Positions 16,217 through 25,301 of a DNA stretch of 39,000 nucleotides are shown in pieces. Positions within the stretch are counted from its first letter, which is position 1. Every line of letters begins with the position of its first letter. The position numbers and the translations under genes are program-made. This stretch comes from Pseudomonas gessardii (lineage in GTDB: Bacteria > Pseudomonadota > Gammaproteobacteria > Pseudomonadales > Pseudomonadaceae): contig NZ_MNPU01000057.1 in NCBI RefSeq assembly GCF_001983165.1, positions 1 to 39,000 on the forward strand, read 5' to 3'. The notes under the pieces were generated by a model that did not search any database, was not told the origin of the DNA, and worked only from the letters and a program-made list of their open reading frames with translations.

Positions 16217-16917
16217 TACTCACCCCCTTTGATAGCCTGCGCAAGCGACAGCGGGCCACGGTAAGAACCAGCAGAAACCAGTTTAGAGGCTGGGAACCGC
16301 TTCGATCCTTTCTCGTTCAATGCTCGATAGAACTCCTTCAATCGCTCAAAGGAGCGGCAGCCCGCCACCGGCTCAATCGTGCCGCTGTGTGTGTTTTCGC
16401 TCTCAAGCACGAAGTTCTCCCATGCCGGAATATTTTCACGTCGAACATCGCGGGGAACGTTGCCGCTGCCGGTGCAGAATGTCCCACCCTCATACACATT
16501 CCCCAGCGGGGCATAGAACAGTTCTGTGTCCGGTGTCGGGCGCTGATTACCTTTGAACGCAAAGCAACGGAAAGATTGATTTGCCGCTGCGATGAAGATC
16601 AACCCTGGCAAGGGGGCGCGGATGCGCTCATCACGGAACGGAATATCGTGAAGGCCGGGTCGGCGGTACCAGGTCAACACTGTGCGTGAGCTGAACAGAT
16701 ATCTCTCTGGCAGAAATTCCGCCCCCGAATCCTCATTCAACAGCAAAGCAGCCAGTTCGGTTTTGTCATAGGAGCTAAAGGCCCTGCCAGCACCAAGCGT
16801 GAAGCCGGCCTTACCATCTTCCAGCGGGATGACGCTATGACTTGTGACGGAAACCACGCCAGTCTGACTGTGGTGGTGTATCAGCATGGCCTTGCTCGAA
16901 ACATTTTCACTCAGCAT
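16216..16917 (-). CDS. PRTRC system protein B (E2-like fold)
   Basis: This 233-residue protein is the Prok-E2_D type partner of the PRTRC ThiF protein. The segment ELFYAPLGNVYEGGTFCTG at about 132-150 carries a Cys (148) in the place expected for an E2-like active site, preceded by the conserved P-x-x-N. It overlaps protein F by 11 nt and ThiF by 1 nt. E2 activity has been predicted for the family from sequence, and I know of no experimental proof. Confidence 0.85.
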   Translation of the reverse strand: MLSENVSSKAMLIHHHSQTGVVSVTSHSVIPLEDGKAGFTLGAGRAFSSYDKTELAALLLNEDSGAEFLPERYLFSSRTVLTWYRRPGLHDIPFRDERIRAPLPGLIFIAAANQSFRCFAFKGNQRPTPDTELFYAPLGNVYEGGTFCTGSGNVPRDVRRENIPAWENFVLESENTHSGTIEPVAGCRSFERLKEFYRALNEKGSKRFPASKLVSAGSYRGPLSLAQAIKGGE

Positions 16918-18274
16918 TACAGCATTCCTCTAAAGCGTCGGCGATTCGCTGCAACAGACCCAAGGTCAGAGATAGCGCATCTAGAACTGGCAGAGTGACG
17001 GATCGCAATTGCTCAGGGTTCAGCGGTAATCCGATGGCTGGGAAGCCAGAGCCGCCGACGATGCCGTCAAATCCGTCATTGCTACTCTGCTCCAGATTCG
17101 GGAAATCCCTAGTCAGGCGAACCAGAATGCTCTCGAAAAGGGTTACGCCATCACCGGCTGTGCCTGGGAAATCAGAAGGATGGAACCCCTTGAGTGATTC
17201 ATTAGCCTCCTGCTCCAGGCAGTGATGCAAAGCTTCCCCCAGCACTTGCACCAGCGCGCGGTGATCGTCATCGCGCTCACTGATTTGCCGTGCCTGCTCG
17301 TGAAGCTCCAAAATTTCTGCCCTATCTCCCTGACTGAGGCTGGCTCCAGCTACCTGTTTCAACTCGCCCATCTCGTAGACAGAATCGATCAAGGTGTTTA
17401 CCGCATCCTCATCTTGGCCATTGCAGTAGAAATATTCAGCGATGTATTCCTCATGCTCGACCGATTCGTCCAACAAGAACGTGCAAAGATCTTCTCTCGT
17501 GTGTGTAGCCAAACGCGGGGCCAGCTCCTCGTAAGCCTCTGAAAGCCCATGATTGAAGTAGCTAAATTGCCCCAAGAAGGTCATTGGCGTGTGGAACGGC
17601 AGTAGGTGGCGAGTCATCGCGTCGAGTGTCTTGAAAAGAAGCACTCGGAGTTCCAAGCTTGCTGGCGCTTGGACTGTGAAATCAGCGAAGCAACACGACT
17701 CCAGAATGAAATGACCATCCTGAATTCCGAAGGAAAACGCCTTCTCGACGGCAACGGGCAACTTGACCCGGCTGATCAACGAGCGCTCCATCTCCGCCAT
17801 TATCCTGCCAGCGCCGTCAGTGCCAGCCTCAATGTGAGGGGCAAGAGCATCGAGGCCGACTAACCCTGCGTCTATCGCAGCTAATGCGTAGGACGCCGTC
17901 TCAACTGGATCGACGTATGGGGTATTCAGCCGATTCAGCAGGACGTCACCCTGTGGAAACAGCCCTTTGTCGCTGATGCGAAATGACGTACTAAGGTGCC
18001 GCACAACCTCACCAGTGAGGCGGTGGAGGCCGTAGCTATTTGGATACTGCCGAAGCCACTCAATGGCGCTATCGCCAACCAGACCGGCTTGCAGCGCCTC
18101 CCGGCACAGCATGCTATGACCGCGATGATCAACCAACCCCACGCCGTTATCGCTAAAAAGTCGGGCCTGCGCGTTGCGCATCGCAGACCCGATACTCGGC
18201 AAGCTAAGGGGGCTCAGCGCGGCAGTTGGAAGTCGATAGTGCCCTGGTTGGCGGGGGATGACAGCAACTTCCAT
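16907..18274 (-). CDS. PRTRC system protein F
   Basis: From ATG 18274 the product has 455 residues (MEVAVIPRQPGHYRLP...), largely helical and acidic in the second half, with FNHGLSEAYEELAPRLATHT and VEHEEYIAEYFYCNGQDEDA. A frame extension upstream to 18355 is Arg/Pro-rich and overlaps the preceding small gene, so I prefer the later start. The family is defined only by membership in PRTRC cassettes; its function is unknown. There is no room between F and B for the JAB-type protein A found in many cassettes. Confidence 0.8.
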   Translation of the reverse strand: MEVAVIPRQPGHYRLPTAALSPLSLPSIGSAMRNAQARLFSDNGVGLVDHRGHSMLCREALQAGLVGDSAIEWLRQYPNSYGLHRLTGEVVRHLSTSFRISDKGLFPQGDVLLNRLNTPYVDPVETASYALAAIDAGLVGLDALAPHIEAGTDGAGRIMAEMERSLISRVKLPVAVEKAFSFGIQDGHFILESCCFADFTVQAPASLELRVLLFKTLDAMTRHLLPFHTPMTFLGQFSYFNHGLSEAYEELAPRLATHTREDLCTFLLDESVEHEEYIAEYFYCNGQDEDAVNTLIDSVYEMGELKQVAGASLSQGDRAEILELHEQARQISERDDDHRALVQVLGEALHHCLEQEANESLKGFHPSDFPGTAGDGVTLFESILVRLTRDFPNLEQSSNDGFDGIVGGSGFPAIGLPLNPEQLRSVTLPVLDALSLTLGLLQRIADALEECCNAE

Positions 18275-18420
18275 AGCCTTTGTCTCTGCTGGTGGTCTAA
18301 ACAATCGGGTTCGATACCGGATGGGAGGTGGCGATCGATTTCGCCACGCTCCCACGCCTTAAGGACTTCGAGTGGGTCAACCTTTTGCGCCGAATCCGCC
18401 GTCTCGGAACTCGTAGACAT
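18214..18420 (-). CDS. Small protein within the PRTRC operon, 68 aa
   Basis: ATG at 18420 has GGAGA 9 nt upstream; an ATG at 18429 is too close to that site. The 68 residues read MSTSSETADSAQKVDPLEV, LKAWERGEIDRHLPSGIEPD, then QRQRLWKLLSSPANQG. It overlaps protein C at its start and protein F at its end, which is unusually dense packing. Acidic N-terminus, helical remainder, no known domain. It may be a local accessory to the cassette. Confidence 0.55.
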   Translation of the reverse strand: MSTSSETADSAQKVDPLEVLKAWERGEIDRHLPSGIEPDCLDHQQRQRLWKLLSSPANQGTIDFQLPR

Positions 18421-18589
18421 AGCTGTCATTCTCCACAATGGGGTCGATAATTTTCGCTCCGTTAAGCTTTGGGAACTGACGGGCATAGTGTTTCAGCACG
18501 TCAGTCACTGCCATGTCGGGCTGCGGATCGGCGAGGTCGCGTCCGCCGTAGCGGAAAACGCGGGCGAGAGAAATTTCAATAAGTGCCAT
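18377..18589 (-). CDS. PRTRC system protein C (ubiquitin-like, Prok_Ub type)
   Basis: A 70-residue beta-grasp protein: MALIEISLARVFRYGG, PQPDMAVTDVLKHYA, then FPKLNGAKIIDPIVENDS, VYEFRDGGFGAKG. It matches the PRTRC C family, considered a prokaryotic ubiquitin-like protein. The tail ends GAKG, not an exposed GlyGly, so how or whether it is conjugated is unclear. Its gene follows protein E by 11 nt. Confidence 0.85.
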   Translation of the reverse strand: MALIEISLARVFRYGGRDLADPQPDMAVTDVLKHYARQFPKLNGAKIIDPIVENDSYVYEFRDGGFGAKG

Positions 18590-18600
18590 GAGTCCAACTC

Positions 18601-19059
18601 CTAGAAAGAGCCCGCGAGGTTCAGGGTAGGCTCGTCTGAGTTGCTCGATGCACCCGAACCACCTCCTACCTGTGCATCGGTTCCAGTTGGCTCAATGTCA
18701 AGGTCAGCCGGTTCTGCCTCCACTGGAGCTGGCACGGTAGCTTTCGACTGTACGGTCGCACCAATCGAGCGGATTTGCTCCAGCAGGCTCATACCCTCAT
18801 TCAGGGCCTGGACTTGCTGGGTGAGGCGCTTCATCAGCGCCTCCTCGATTTCTAAAGCGCTTCCTACCAAGATCAGCGGGCGGCACATGGCGGCCCGAAG
18901 CTGCACTTCGGGTTCCGATGCCTTTTCAGGAGTGGGGCCGAGGTCAGCGGTAATCATCACCTTCAACGTGTCGGCGGACGCGTTTTCGATGGCGACATTG
19001 ACGCGGTGTTGAGTGCCCGCCAATGCAGCGGCCATAACGGATAAAAACGTGGATTGCAT
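18601..19059 (-). CDS. PRTRC system protein E
   Basis: This 152-residue protein lies directly after ParB (14 nt gap) in the standard order. The N-terminal half has beta-strand character (VNVAIENASADTLKVMITAD), then comes a helix (EIEEALMKRLTQQVQALNEG) and a Pro/Glu-rich, probably disordered C-terminus. Its biochemical role is unknown. Confidence 0.8.
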   Translation of the reverse strand: MQSTFLSVMAAALAGTQHRVNVAIENASADTLKVMITADLGPTPEKASEPEVQLRAAMCRPLILVGSALEIEEALMKRLTQQVQALNEGMSLLEQIRSIGATVQSKATVPAPVEAEPADLDIEPTGTDAQVGGGSGASSNSDEPTLNLAGSF

Positions 19060-19073
19060 GATGATGCTCCCTG

Positions 19074-20876
19074 TCAGGCTTGGGTCGATTCGGACTGCTG
19101 GGGAGCGGGTTTCTTCCCGCCCTGTACCGATAGTTCTAACGCAGGCGGCAAATAACCCAACCAGTTGAACTCTTTGAAGGCCAACACTGCGTCGATCAGA
19201 ACGCTTGCCTTGCCGGTGGTCAGCCCCTCAAAAGCCTTTTCGCCCTTCACCTCGTTGTAGGCGGTGGCAAAGCCTGAGCGCTTGCAATCTTCGATGATGC
19301 CCGCCTTCACCTGAGCCTTGAGATAGGTCTCGTTCATGGCGAAACCTTTGGCCGGATCGACTTGGGCGTACTCCATGAACTTGAGCGACTGAGCACCCGA
19401 AACAGACTTCTCAAATGCGTCTGCGTTATCTGTGCGGAATAGCGAGGCGGCAGCCATGCTTCCCATGAAAGTGAGGAGTTTCTCCTCTCCAAGTTGCGCA
19501 AGCCGAATCTCGGCATCGGCGCGGGCCGTTGGCATCAGGGAGCTTGTGACGCCCATCGCCTTCTCCATCGGTGCGCGCACCTCACTCTTGAGGTCGCTGC
19601 GCATTTCGAAGTACATGCTGACGATGGCAACTGCCAGCGCTAGCGAGCGATCATTGAGGACAGCTTGCTTGCTCATACGAGCGTAGAGGTCGAAGGCGAC
19701 ACGGCGTATTGACTTCTTCACCTGGGTGGGCTTAGCGCTTGCGGCTTTCGGCTTGGCCGGTGTTCCCCCGGCAGCGGTCCCGGCAGATGTGGATGGTGCT
19801 GTGTTCGATAAGGAGGCTAGTGCGGCTTTGTACACGGCGGTTTTCTCCTTGTGGCAAGGCTTGTTGAAGCACATGCCACCGATCACATCGCCTTCGCGCC
19901 CCCTCGACACCGTGACCACTGCGCCGAAGCTTGCACAGGTAGCGCATGCCGCTGCCTGTTGTTCTCCTACACCATCATCACCCCGTGCTACGAGCTTGAC
20001 GTATGAGTCCTTGGCGAGATTTAGCTCGCTGTGAACTACCGCGTGCTCCTCTTGCGCCTCAATCAACCGAACAGAAATTAGCTGCTCGGTCTTCCGGTTC
20101 CAGCAGACGGAGTTCTGGCAGCGAGACGCCCCAAGGCTTGCTTCGAACAAATCAGCATTCGCGCCCGAGTTGTGGATGCAACTCCGGCATTCCGTGGTAT
20201 CAAAACGCGCAGTCGAAACATCCCGCGTCAGCTCTAACAGGCGTGCTCTGGTCTGCTCGACTGAATAGTTCTTCTCGATGATCTTCAACAGAATGCCCGC
20301 TTGATCGGAAGCGGGGAGACGGCATAGCAATTCGGCATGCCCAATCTTGATCTGCTCCTCCAGCAAGGCATCGGCAACTTCATCACAGGCATGGGCCAGC
20401 AGCAGACGGCTGTCGAGCTTGGTTCTAGACCAATCCAGCGCCTTCATCACCGCCAAGTGGTCGTTGGCCATGTCCTCCAGCAAGATTACGGCATGCTGGG
20501 CTTCTTCTATTGGTGTCAGGTCCGCCCGCACCTGGTTCTCCAGTGCGGCGATCAACCGCGCTTCCTGATCGCTCATAGCACGGATCAGGGCGGGAACCTC
20601 GATCAAGCCCGCATCGTGGGCCGCCGTCCAGCGCCGGTTGCCTGCGACCACCTCATGGTCGAAGTTCGGGTCATCGCTTACTGGCCTCACCAGAATCGGC
20701 TGGATAATGCCCTTGGCACTGATAGAACGCACCAGTTGCTCATAAGCGGACTTCTTCCGGCCTTTGCGCGGGTCAATTTGCGGGTTCCTGCGGATGCGGC
20801 CGAGGGGGAGGATTTGGGCTAGTTGCTGATTCACTTGGCTAAACTCCGTGTTTGCAATGAGTTCAGCTTCCCTCAT
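19074..20876 (-). CDS. PRTRC system ParB-family protein
   Basis: A 600-residue ParB-like protein. The ParB/Srx domain at about residues 20-115 has LPLGRIRRNP and the nucleotide-binding VVAGNRRW (77-83) with ALENQVRADLTPIEEA. An HTH region follows (LDWSRTKLDSRLL). The middle is Cys-rich (CRSCIHN, CQNSVCW, CATC, CFNKPCHKEK), like a metal-binding insert, followed by a basic linker and a helical C-terminus. A GTG at about 20831 with GGAG upstream is an alternative start that removes 15 residues. It heads the cassette; no parA is visible, so a role in partition is not assured. Confidence 0.85.
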   Translation of the reverse strand: MREAELIANTEFSQVNQQLAQILPLGRIRRNPQIDPRKGRKKSAYEQLVRSISAKGIIQPILVRPVSDDPNFDHEVVAGNRRWTAAHDAGLIEVPALIRAMSDQEARLIAALENQVRADLTPIEEAQHAVILLEDMANDHLAVMKALDWSRTKLDSRLLLAHACDEVADALLEEQIKIGHAELLCRLPASDQAGILLKIIEKNYSVEQTRARLLELTRDVSTARFDTTECRSCIHNSGANADLFEASLGASRCQNSVCWNRKTEQLISVRLIEAQEEHAVVHSELNLAKDSYVKLVARGDDGVGEQQAAACATCASFGAVVTVSRGREGDVIGGMCFNKPCHKEKTAVYKAALASLSNTAPSTSAGTAAGGTPAKPKAASAKPTQVKKSIRRVAFDLYARMSKQAVLNDRSLALAVAIVSMYFEMRSDLKSEVRAPMEKAMGVTSSLMPTARADAEIRLAQLGEEKLLTFMGSMAAASLFRTDNADAFEKSVSGAQSLKFMEYAQVDPAKGFAMNETYLKAQVKAGIIEDCKRSGFATAYNEVKGEKAFEGLTTGKASVLIDAVLAFKEFNWLGYLPPALELSVQGGKKPAPQQSESTQA

Positions 20877-21012
20877 TCACGGAAAATCCCAAGCGCTAAG
20901 GGTGTCGTTAAATTCGGGCGCAAATAGTGGCTGAAAGCAGGAACCAACTTCGGGGGGAGTAGATATATTTCTTGCTTCACAAGTAGGGGGAGCAGACGTC
21001 TGCTCAAATTGA

Positions 21013-21291
21013 ATGAAAAAATCCGCTCTCGTTCTGGCACTCATCGCTATGCCAGTTTCATATGCACTCGCTGATTCCTCGGAATCATATGCAGTCATTG
21101 CAATGTCCGACCTCAAGATAAAAGTGGCTATTTTTCTCGGCTGGCTGCTGGTCGGTGCATGTTGTGGAGCGGTGCTGACGCGACGGATGAGCAAGAAACA
21201 TCGAATGCTCCGCGACCTCACCTTCTCGTTTTCAGTTCTGACTGGCTCCTTGGTTGGGATGCTCTTTTCCCTTGGGATAATGCCGATCTGA
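21013..21291 (+). CDS. Small exported/inner-membrane protein, 92 aa
   Basis: The product has a signal-peptide-like start (MKKSALVLALIAMPVSYALA), a short soluble part, and two membrane segments (IKVAIFLGWLLVGACCG; FSVLTGSLVGMLFSLGI) separated by a basic loop RRMSKKHR. It runs divergently from the ParB gene. No family recognised. Confidence 0.5.
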   Translation: MKKSALVLALIAMPVSYALADSSESYAVIAMSDLKIKVAIFLGWLLVGACCGAVLTRRMSKKHRMLRDLTFSFSVLTGSLVGMLFSLGIMPI

Positions 21292-21420
21292 TGAGGAGTT
21301 TGTTGTGGGTGGATCGGGACGACGCAAGTAAATCTGTCGCTCCAGCGTCCTGAAAACGAATCTTTTGGTCCCTCCCTGGCGATAGCCTCCTGTGTGAATG
21401 AATTAGGAGGCTTCGACTTA

Positions 21421-22191
21421 ATGAAAATCCGTAGTCTCTGCGCCCTCGGTAAAATGAGGCCGTACTTTATTGACCGGCACATGGTCACCCTCTCGCACCA
21501 GACACTTAGTGGCCCTGTCGGTAGTGACCCGCTCCTGCACAATGCTGAAGCAATCTACGACTTCATTCAGCGAAATATTTGGCTCCACCAAAACTGCCTA
21601 GTTGGCCTGTACAACAGCGACAACCAATTGGTGCAGCCAGGCGAAGTCTTCATGAATGGCAGTCGCTCATCACTTATGCGCTGTTTACTGCGTTGGGAGG
21701 CGCTACGCATTGTCCCGATTTGGATCGATGGCTTTGACAACCTTCCTGAATACGAGCGCTCTATTCGCGCCGTACAGCTTGATCGTCTGGATCAGGCACG
21801 GCAAAAGCTCCATTCGGTTGGGGGCTGGTATCAGAGTGACCAGAAGCACTACGAGCTCGCACGAGCCGTCAAACGCACCGGCTACTGGGCACTGGAGAAC
21901 CTTCCCCCACTTGGGGACCTGGAGTGGCCAACGGGCAAAGTTTTCGGACTCACAAATCCGAATTTATCTGCTGACGCGGTTGAGACAGGTTATCTCGAGG
22001 GGATATTTTCCATGATAGAGGGAAAAGAAAGCTTTCACGGGACCGGCGGAAGCATTGCAGCAAACGAACTGTTTGGAGTTGCACTCATGACTCCAGATCG
22101 TGGACACGAATTTCTTGTGGACCTCCATATTCAGATTCTAGCGAATCGTGCTGACGCGACTTACGCTAGCCGGCCGCGCGCTATAGCCTGA
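21421..22191 (+). CDS. Hypothetical protein, 256 aa
   Basis: The ATG at 21421 is preceded by TTAGGAGGC, a strong ribosome site; a start at 21394 would leave that site unused. The protein is soluble, with MKIRSLCALGKMRPYFIDRH at the N-terminus and LARAVKRTGYWALENLPPLG in the middle. I recognise no catalytic motif. It is 22 nt upstream of the DUF1173 gene and on the same strand, so they likely form a backbone operon. Confidence 0.65.
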   Translation: MKIRSLCALGKMRPYFIDRHMVTLSHQTLSGPVGSDPLLHNAEAIYDFIQRNIWLHQNCLVGLYNSDNQLVQPGEVFMNGSRSSLMRCLLRWEALRIVPIWIDGFDNLPEYERSIRAVQLDRLDQARQKLHSVGGWYQSDQKHYELARAVKRTGYWALENLPPLGDLEWPTGKVFGLTNPNLSADAVETGYLEGIFSMIEGKESFHGTGGSIAANELFGVALMTPDRGHEFLVDLHIQILANRADATYASRPRAIA

Positions 22192-22213
22192 CCCTTATCA
22201 GGAGAAAAAAATC

Positions 22214-23367
22214 ATGCTCAACCGTCGATATCCGATTCTCATCTCTGGGACACGTTATTCACCGGAATTCCAAACAGAACTGCAGTACGCAGTACCCTGG
22301 AAATCCGTCCTGGAGAAGGCCTACGGCAACCATGCAACTTGCCAGTGCCCAAGCAGCGGTGCCCGAAAACTCTCGATCAAGCGACGTGAGGGGAGCGACG
22401 GTTTTCATCTGGCGCGTTTCGGCGGAACAGGTCACGAACACTCGAACGATTGTCGCTTCTATGCGCCAGCACCGGAGCGCTCCGGTATGCAAGGGTATGC
22501 GGCTGGCGTGGTGGAGGAGGGTGACGATGGCAGTATTCGGGTACGCCTGGCCCGGGGCATACGTGTTCAGGATCCTAAATCCGAGGAAAGAGAAAGCACG
22601 ACGCTGAATAGAGCACCAGGGAAGAGCAAACCAGCCATGACATTGCTCGGACTTCTTCATCTGCTTTGGTCCGAGTCACGACTATCTACTTGGTATCCAG
22701 CAATGGAGGGCAAACGCAACAGTGGCATTGTGAACTACGCGCTTCTTCAGGCTGCAGAACGTGTAGCAGCAAGCCGTATGAAGTTGAGTGGAGTGCTTTT
22801 GTTGGGTGCGCAAAAGGACAGTAAGGGGGCAGCTCGCAACCTGGCGGTCGCCAATTCGGCGATGACCCGGGATCTCCGGCTCCTCGCAATATCGCCGCTG
22901 GCTCGATATAACACTGAACGCCATTCTGGAGACATCAGCAGATTACCGCTGGCCGGGCCGTTCGGCATGCCCATGCTGAATTTGCCGCCGGCAGTCTGGG
23001 CAACTGCCGCCCGCCGATTCGAGAGAGAGCTTTCCGCATGGAAACGTGGAAGTCGCGTTATCGCTGTGGCTCAAGTCACGCCGCCTAAAGGAGAGTCATT
23101 TTCGCGAGTTGATGTCGTTGAGGTGGCGCTGATGCAGGTAACTGAACGCTGGATTCCCGTCGATTCAGATTACGAAGCCGTGATAGAGAGCAAACTCCAC
23201 GCATCCGGCCGCAGCTTTGATAAACCATTGCGTTATGACGCTGATGAAAGTGAGGTTTTTCCTGACTTCTGGCTTTTGGATACGGGCAAAGATCTTCCCC
23301 TGGAAGTGTTCGGCATGAGCACTCCTGTCTACCTAGAACGGAAGGCCATTAAAACAGCTTGGTACAA
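22214..23367 (+). pseudogene. DUF1173 gene, 5' part, interrupted by the Tn3-family transposon
   Basis: ATG 22214 has AGGAG upstream. The product (MLNRRYPILISGTRYSP...) carries Cys/His residues in CQCPSSG and HEHSNDCRFYAP, and GLLHLLWSESRLSTWYP, as in DUF1173 proteins of plasmids and integrative elements. At 23368 the terminal repeat begins and the frame ends 11 codons into it. Joining 23367 to 33145 (one TACAA kept) restores an uninterrupted 414-residue frame. The function of DUF1173 is unknown. Confidence 0.8.
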
Positions 23368-23405
23368 GGGGTTTGGGGAGCAATGGAACCAAAAACCAAC
23401 GTAAG
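23368..23405 (+). repeat. Left 38-bp terminal inverted repeat of the 9.8-kb transposon
   Basis: Starts GGGGTTTGGGGAGCAATGG and ends ACCAACGTAAG; identical to the right end except one base near the inner edge (ACGTAAG versus ACATAAG). Preceded by TACAA. Confidence 0.95.
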
Positions 23406-23464
23406 CCCGACTAGCTCCGTTCAGAGCCCTCTTCCCAGGCATCCGACTCGATAAAACCATTGCG

Positions 23465-23545
23465 CAACTTGACCACCCATTGGCGCCGTTATTGACCAGC
23501 CGGCTGCATTCTTGACCAGTTATTTGCATTCGGAGTGACCAGGAG
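23465..23545 (+). repeat. Array of TTGACCA-type repeats
   Basis: The motif TTGACCA, or GTGACCA at the last copy, recurs four times with a period of about 20-25 nt, with TTTGCATTC or GCTGCATTC between copies. Such arrays resemble IS21-family ends. The chrA element inserted at its right edge, in AGGAG. An 11-nt sequence TCGATAAAACC just upstream (near 23450) also occurs in the dyad at 32042. Confidence 0.45.
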
Positions 23546-23583
23546 GGGGGCAATAGAGAAAACGGAAAAAATCGTACGCTAAG
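23546..23583 (+). repeat. Left terminal repeat of the chrA mini-transposon
   Basis: 38 bp, GGGGGCAATAGAG to CGTACGCTAAG, preceded by AGGAG. Confidence 0.92.
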
Positions 23584-23709
23584 GCCAAGCGTGTTTTGCT
23601 AATGAACTGTGCTAGCAGACAAAACCAGCGGCTAGCACAACATCGATTACTTGCATTGCGACACCCAGTACGAATTGCACGGTACTCCAGTCGTTTTGGG
23701 CAGCTATAA

Positions 23710-23737
23710 AATCGAATTTCGTTATCGAAGTTCGATT
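23710..23737. promoter_or_regulatory. 28-nt nested dyad before chrA, likely PadR operator
   Basis: AATCGAA at 23710-23716 and TTCGATT at 23731-23737 are perfect arms, with an inner pair TTCG (23718-23721) and CGAA (23726-23729) around TTAT. It overlaps a TATAAA-like -10 (23705-23710) upstream of chrA. The co-transcribed PadR protein is the natural candidate ligand. Confidence 0.6.
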
Positions 23738-23776
23738 ATTATGGATTAATCTGTGGAAAATCAGGTAGGCCAACGC

Positions 23777-24982
23777 ATGACTAATACCTCCACCGATGAC
23801 CGCAGCCCATGGTCGGTTTTTCTTATTTTTCTACGACTTGGATTGACCTCCTTCGGCGGCCCCATCGTGCACTTAGGCTATTTCCGTGACGAGTTCGTCA
23901 CACGACGGCGCTGGTTGTCTGAACGCAGCTATGCTGATTTAGTGGCGCTGTGCCAATTTCTTCCAGGCCCAGCAAGCAGCCAGGTCGGCATAGCGTTGGG
24001 GCTATCACGGGCTGGATATAGCGGGGCGCTGGCTGCTTGGACAGGCTTTACGCTGCCTTCGGCCGTAGCTTTAATCCTGTTCGCGCTGGGCATTTCCAAC
24101 TATGGGGATTCCGTTTCGCCGGGCGCGTTGCATGGCCTAAAAGTGGTGGCCGTTGCCGTAGTCGCCCAAGCGGTATGGGGCATGGCGCGCAACCTGTGTA
24201 CGGATGGGCTGAGAGTCACAATAATGGCGATTGCCGCCTGTGCTGTCCTGCTCGTACCGTCCGCGTGGGGGCAGGTTGGTGTGATTGCTGCCGCAGGCAT
24301 CATAGGCCGACTATTGTTCAAGCCAGCACATACTGTTGAGCACGACCCACTACCTATCACGGTCAGTCACCGGGCCGGCGCACTTTGGCTATCGTTATTT
24401 TTTGCCCTGCTGATTGGCCTACCGATCTTGGCAAAATTGCTGCCAAGTCCAACGATGGTGGTAGTGGACGCCTTCTATCGTGTGGGGTCACTAGTGTTCG
24501 GTGGTGGCCACGTTGTGTTGCCGCTGCTGCAAGCCGAAGTGGTGTCCTCCGGCTGGGTCAGTAATGAATCCTTCCTCGCGGGGTACGGGGCGGCTCAAGC
24601 GGTGCCCGGCCCATTGTTCACATTCGCCGCGTTCCTTGGTGCTTCGATGAGCACCGCTCCCTCTGGCTGGGTCGGCGGTATTGTGTGCCTACTGGCTATC
24701 TTCGCACCCTCTTTTCTGCTGGTTGTGGGAGCCATGCCATTTTGGGAGCGCCTGCGTCGCAATACAGGCATGCAAGCCGCGCTGGCTGGGGTCAATGCGG
24801 CGGTGGTTGGCCTGCTGCTGGCCGCGTTCTATCACCCTGTATGGACTAGCGCCATATTTCAGCCGCAAGACTTTGTCTTGGCCCTGGTCGCCCTTGTCGC
24901 ACTGATGTTCTGGAAGCTCCCGCCGTGGCTAGTTGTCGTCGGCAGCGGTGCAGCGGGTTGGCTGTTGAGTATCGCGCTGTGA
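23777..24982 (+). CDS. chrA: Chromate efflux transporter ChrA
   Basis: An inner-membrane CHR-family protein that exports chromate and confers resistance. From ATG 23777 (AGGTAGG upstream) it has 401 residues and the two homologous halves of long-chain ChrA proteins. The first half carries FLRLGLTSFGGPIVHLGYF and CQFLPGPASSQ; the second FGGGHVVLPLLQAE and YGAAQAVPGPLFTF. About ten membrane segments. A GTG at 23753 would add 8 residues. The regulator gene follows after 10 nt. Both sit alone between transposon ends. Confidence 0.92.
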   Translation: MTNTSTDDRSPWSVFLIFLRLGLTSFGGPIVHLGYFRDEFVTRRRWLSERSYADLVALCQFLPGPASSQVGIALGLSRAGYSGALAAWTGFTLPSAVALILFALGISNYGDSVSPGALHGLKVVAVAVVAQAVWGMARNLCTDGLRVTIMAIAACAVLLVPSAWGQVGVIAAAGIIGRLLFKPAHTVEHDPLPITVSHRAGALWLSLFFALLIGLPILAKLLPSPTMVVVDAFYRVGSLVFGGGHVVLPLLQAEVVSSGWVSNESFLAGYGAAQAVPGPLFTFAAFLGASMSTAPSGWVGGIVCLLAIFAPSFLLVVGAMPFWERLRRNTGMQAALAGVNAAVVGLLLAAFYHPVWTSAIFQPQDFVLALVALVALMFWKLPPWLVVVGSGAAGWLLSIAL

Positions 24983-24992
24983 GGCACGAAAA

Positions 24993-25298
24993 ATGACAGA
25001 TAAAGACCTGTACGGCGGGTTGATCCGCCTGCACATACTTCACCATGCAGCCGAGAAGCCCGTCTTCGGACTGGGAATCATCGAAGAACTGCAACGACAC
25101 GGCTACGAGCTGAGCGCCGGGACGGTATACCCAATGCTGCACGGGCTGGAAAAGAAGGGCTATTTGACCTCACGCCACGAACGCACCGGGCGACGTGAAC
25201 GGCGTGTCTATGAGATCACTGAGCAAGGCCAAGTTGCGCTGGTCGAGGCACGTGCAAAGGTTAAGGAACTGTTCGGCGAGTTGATCGAAGGTTGCTGA
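24993..25298 (+). CDS. PadR-family transcriptional regulator
   Basis: This 101-residue winged-helix protein has the PadR core: GLIRLHILHHAAEKPVFGLG, then IIEELQRHGYELSAGTVYPM, LHGLEKKGYLTSR and RRVYEITEQG. The C-terminal dimerisation domain is short, as in class 2 PadR proteins. It probably represses chrA, and itself, at the dyad at 23710, perhaps released by chromate or a related signal; that is inference. chrA-padR pairs are known from multiresistance regions of Gram-negative bacteria. Confidence 0.88.
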   Translation: MTDKDLYGGLIRLHILHHAAEKPVFGLGIIEELQRHGYELSAGTVYPMLHGLEKKGYLTSRHERTGRRERRVYEITEQGQVALVEARAKVKELFGELIEGC

Positions 25299-25301
25299 GT
25301 T

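Noticed and set aside
20877..21542. A 221-codon minus-strand frame upstream of ParB.
   Set aside because: It overlaps two plus-strand genes with better starts and ribosome sites; no protein-like motifs.
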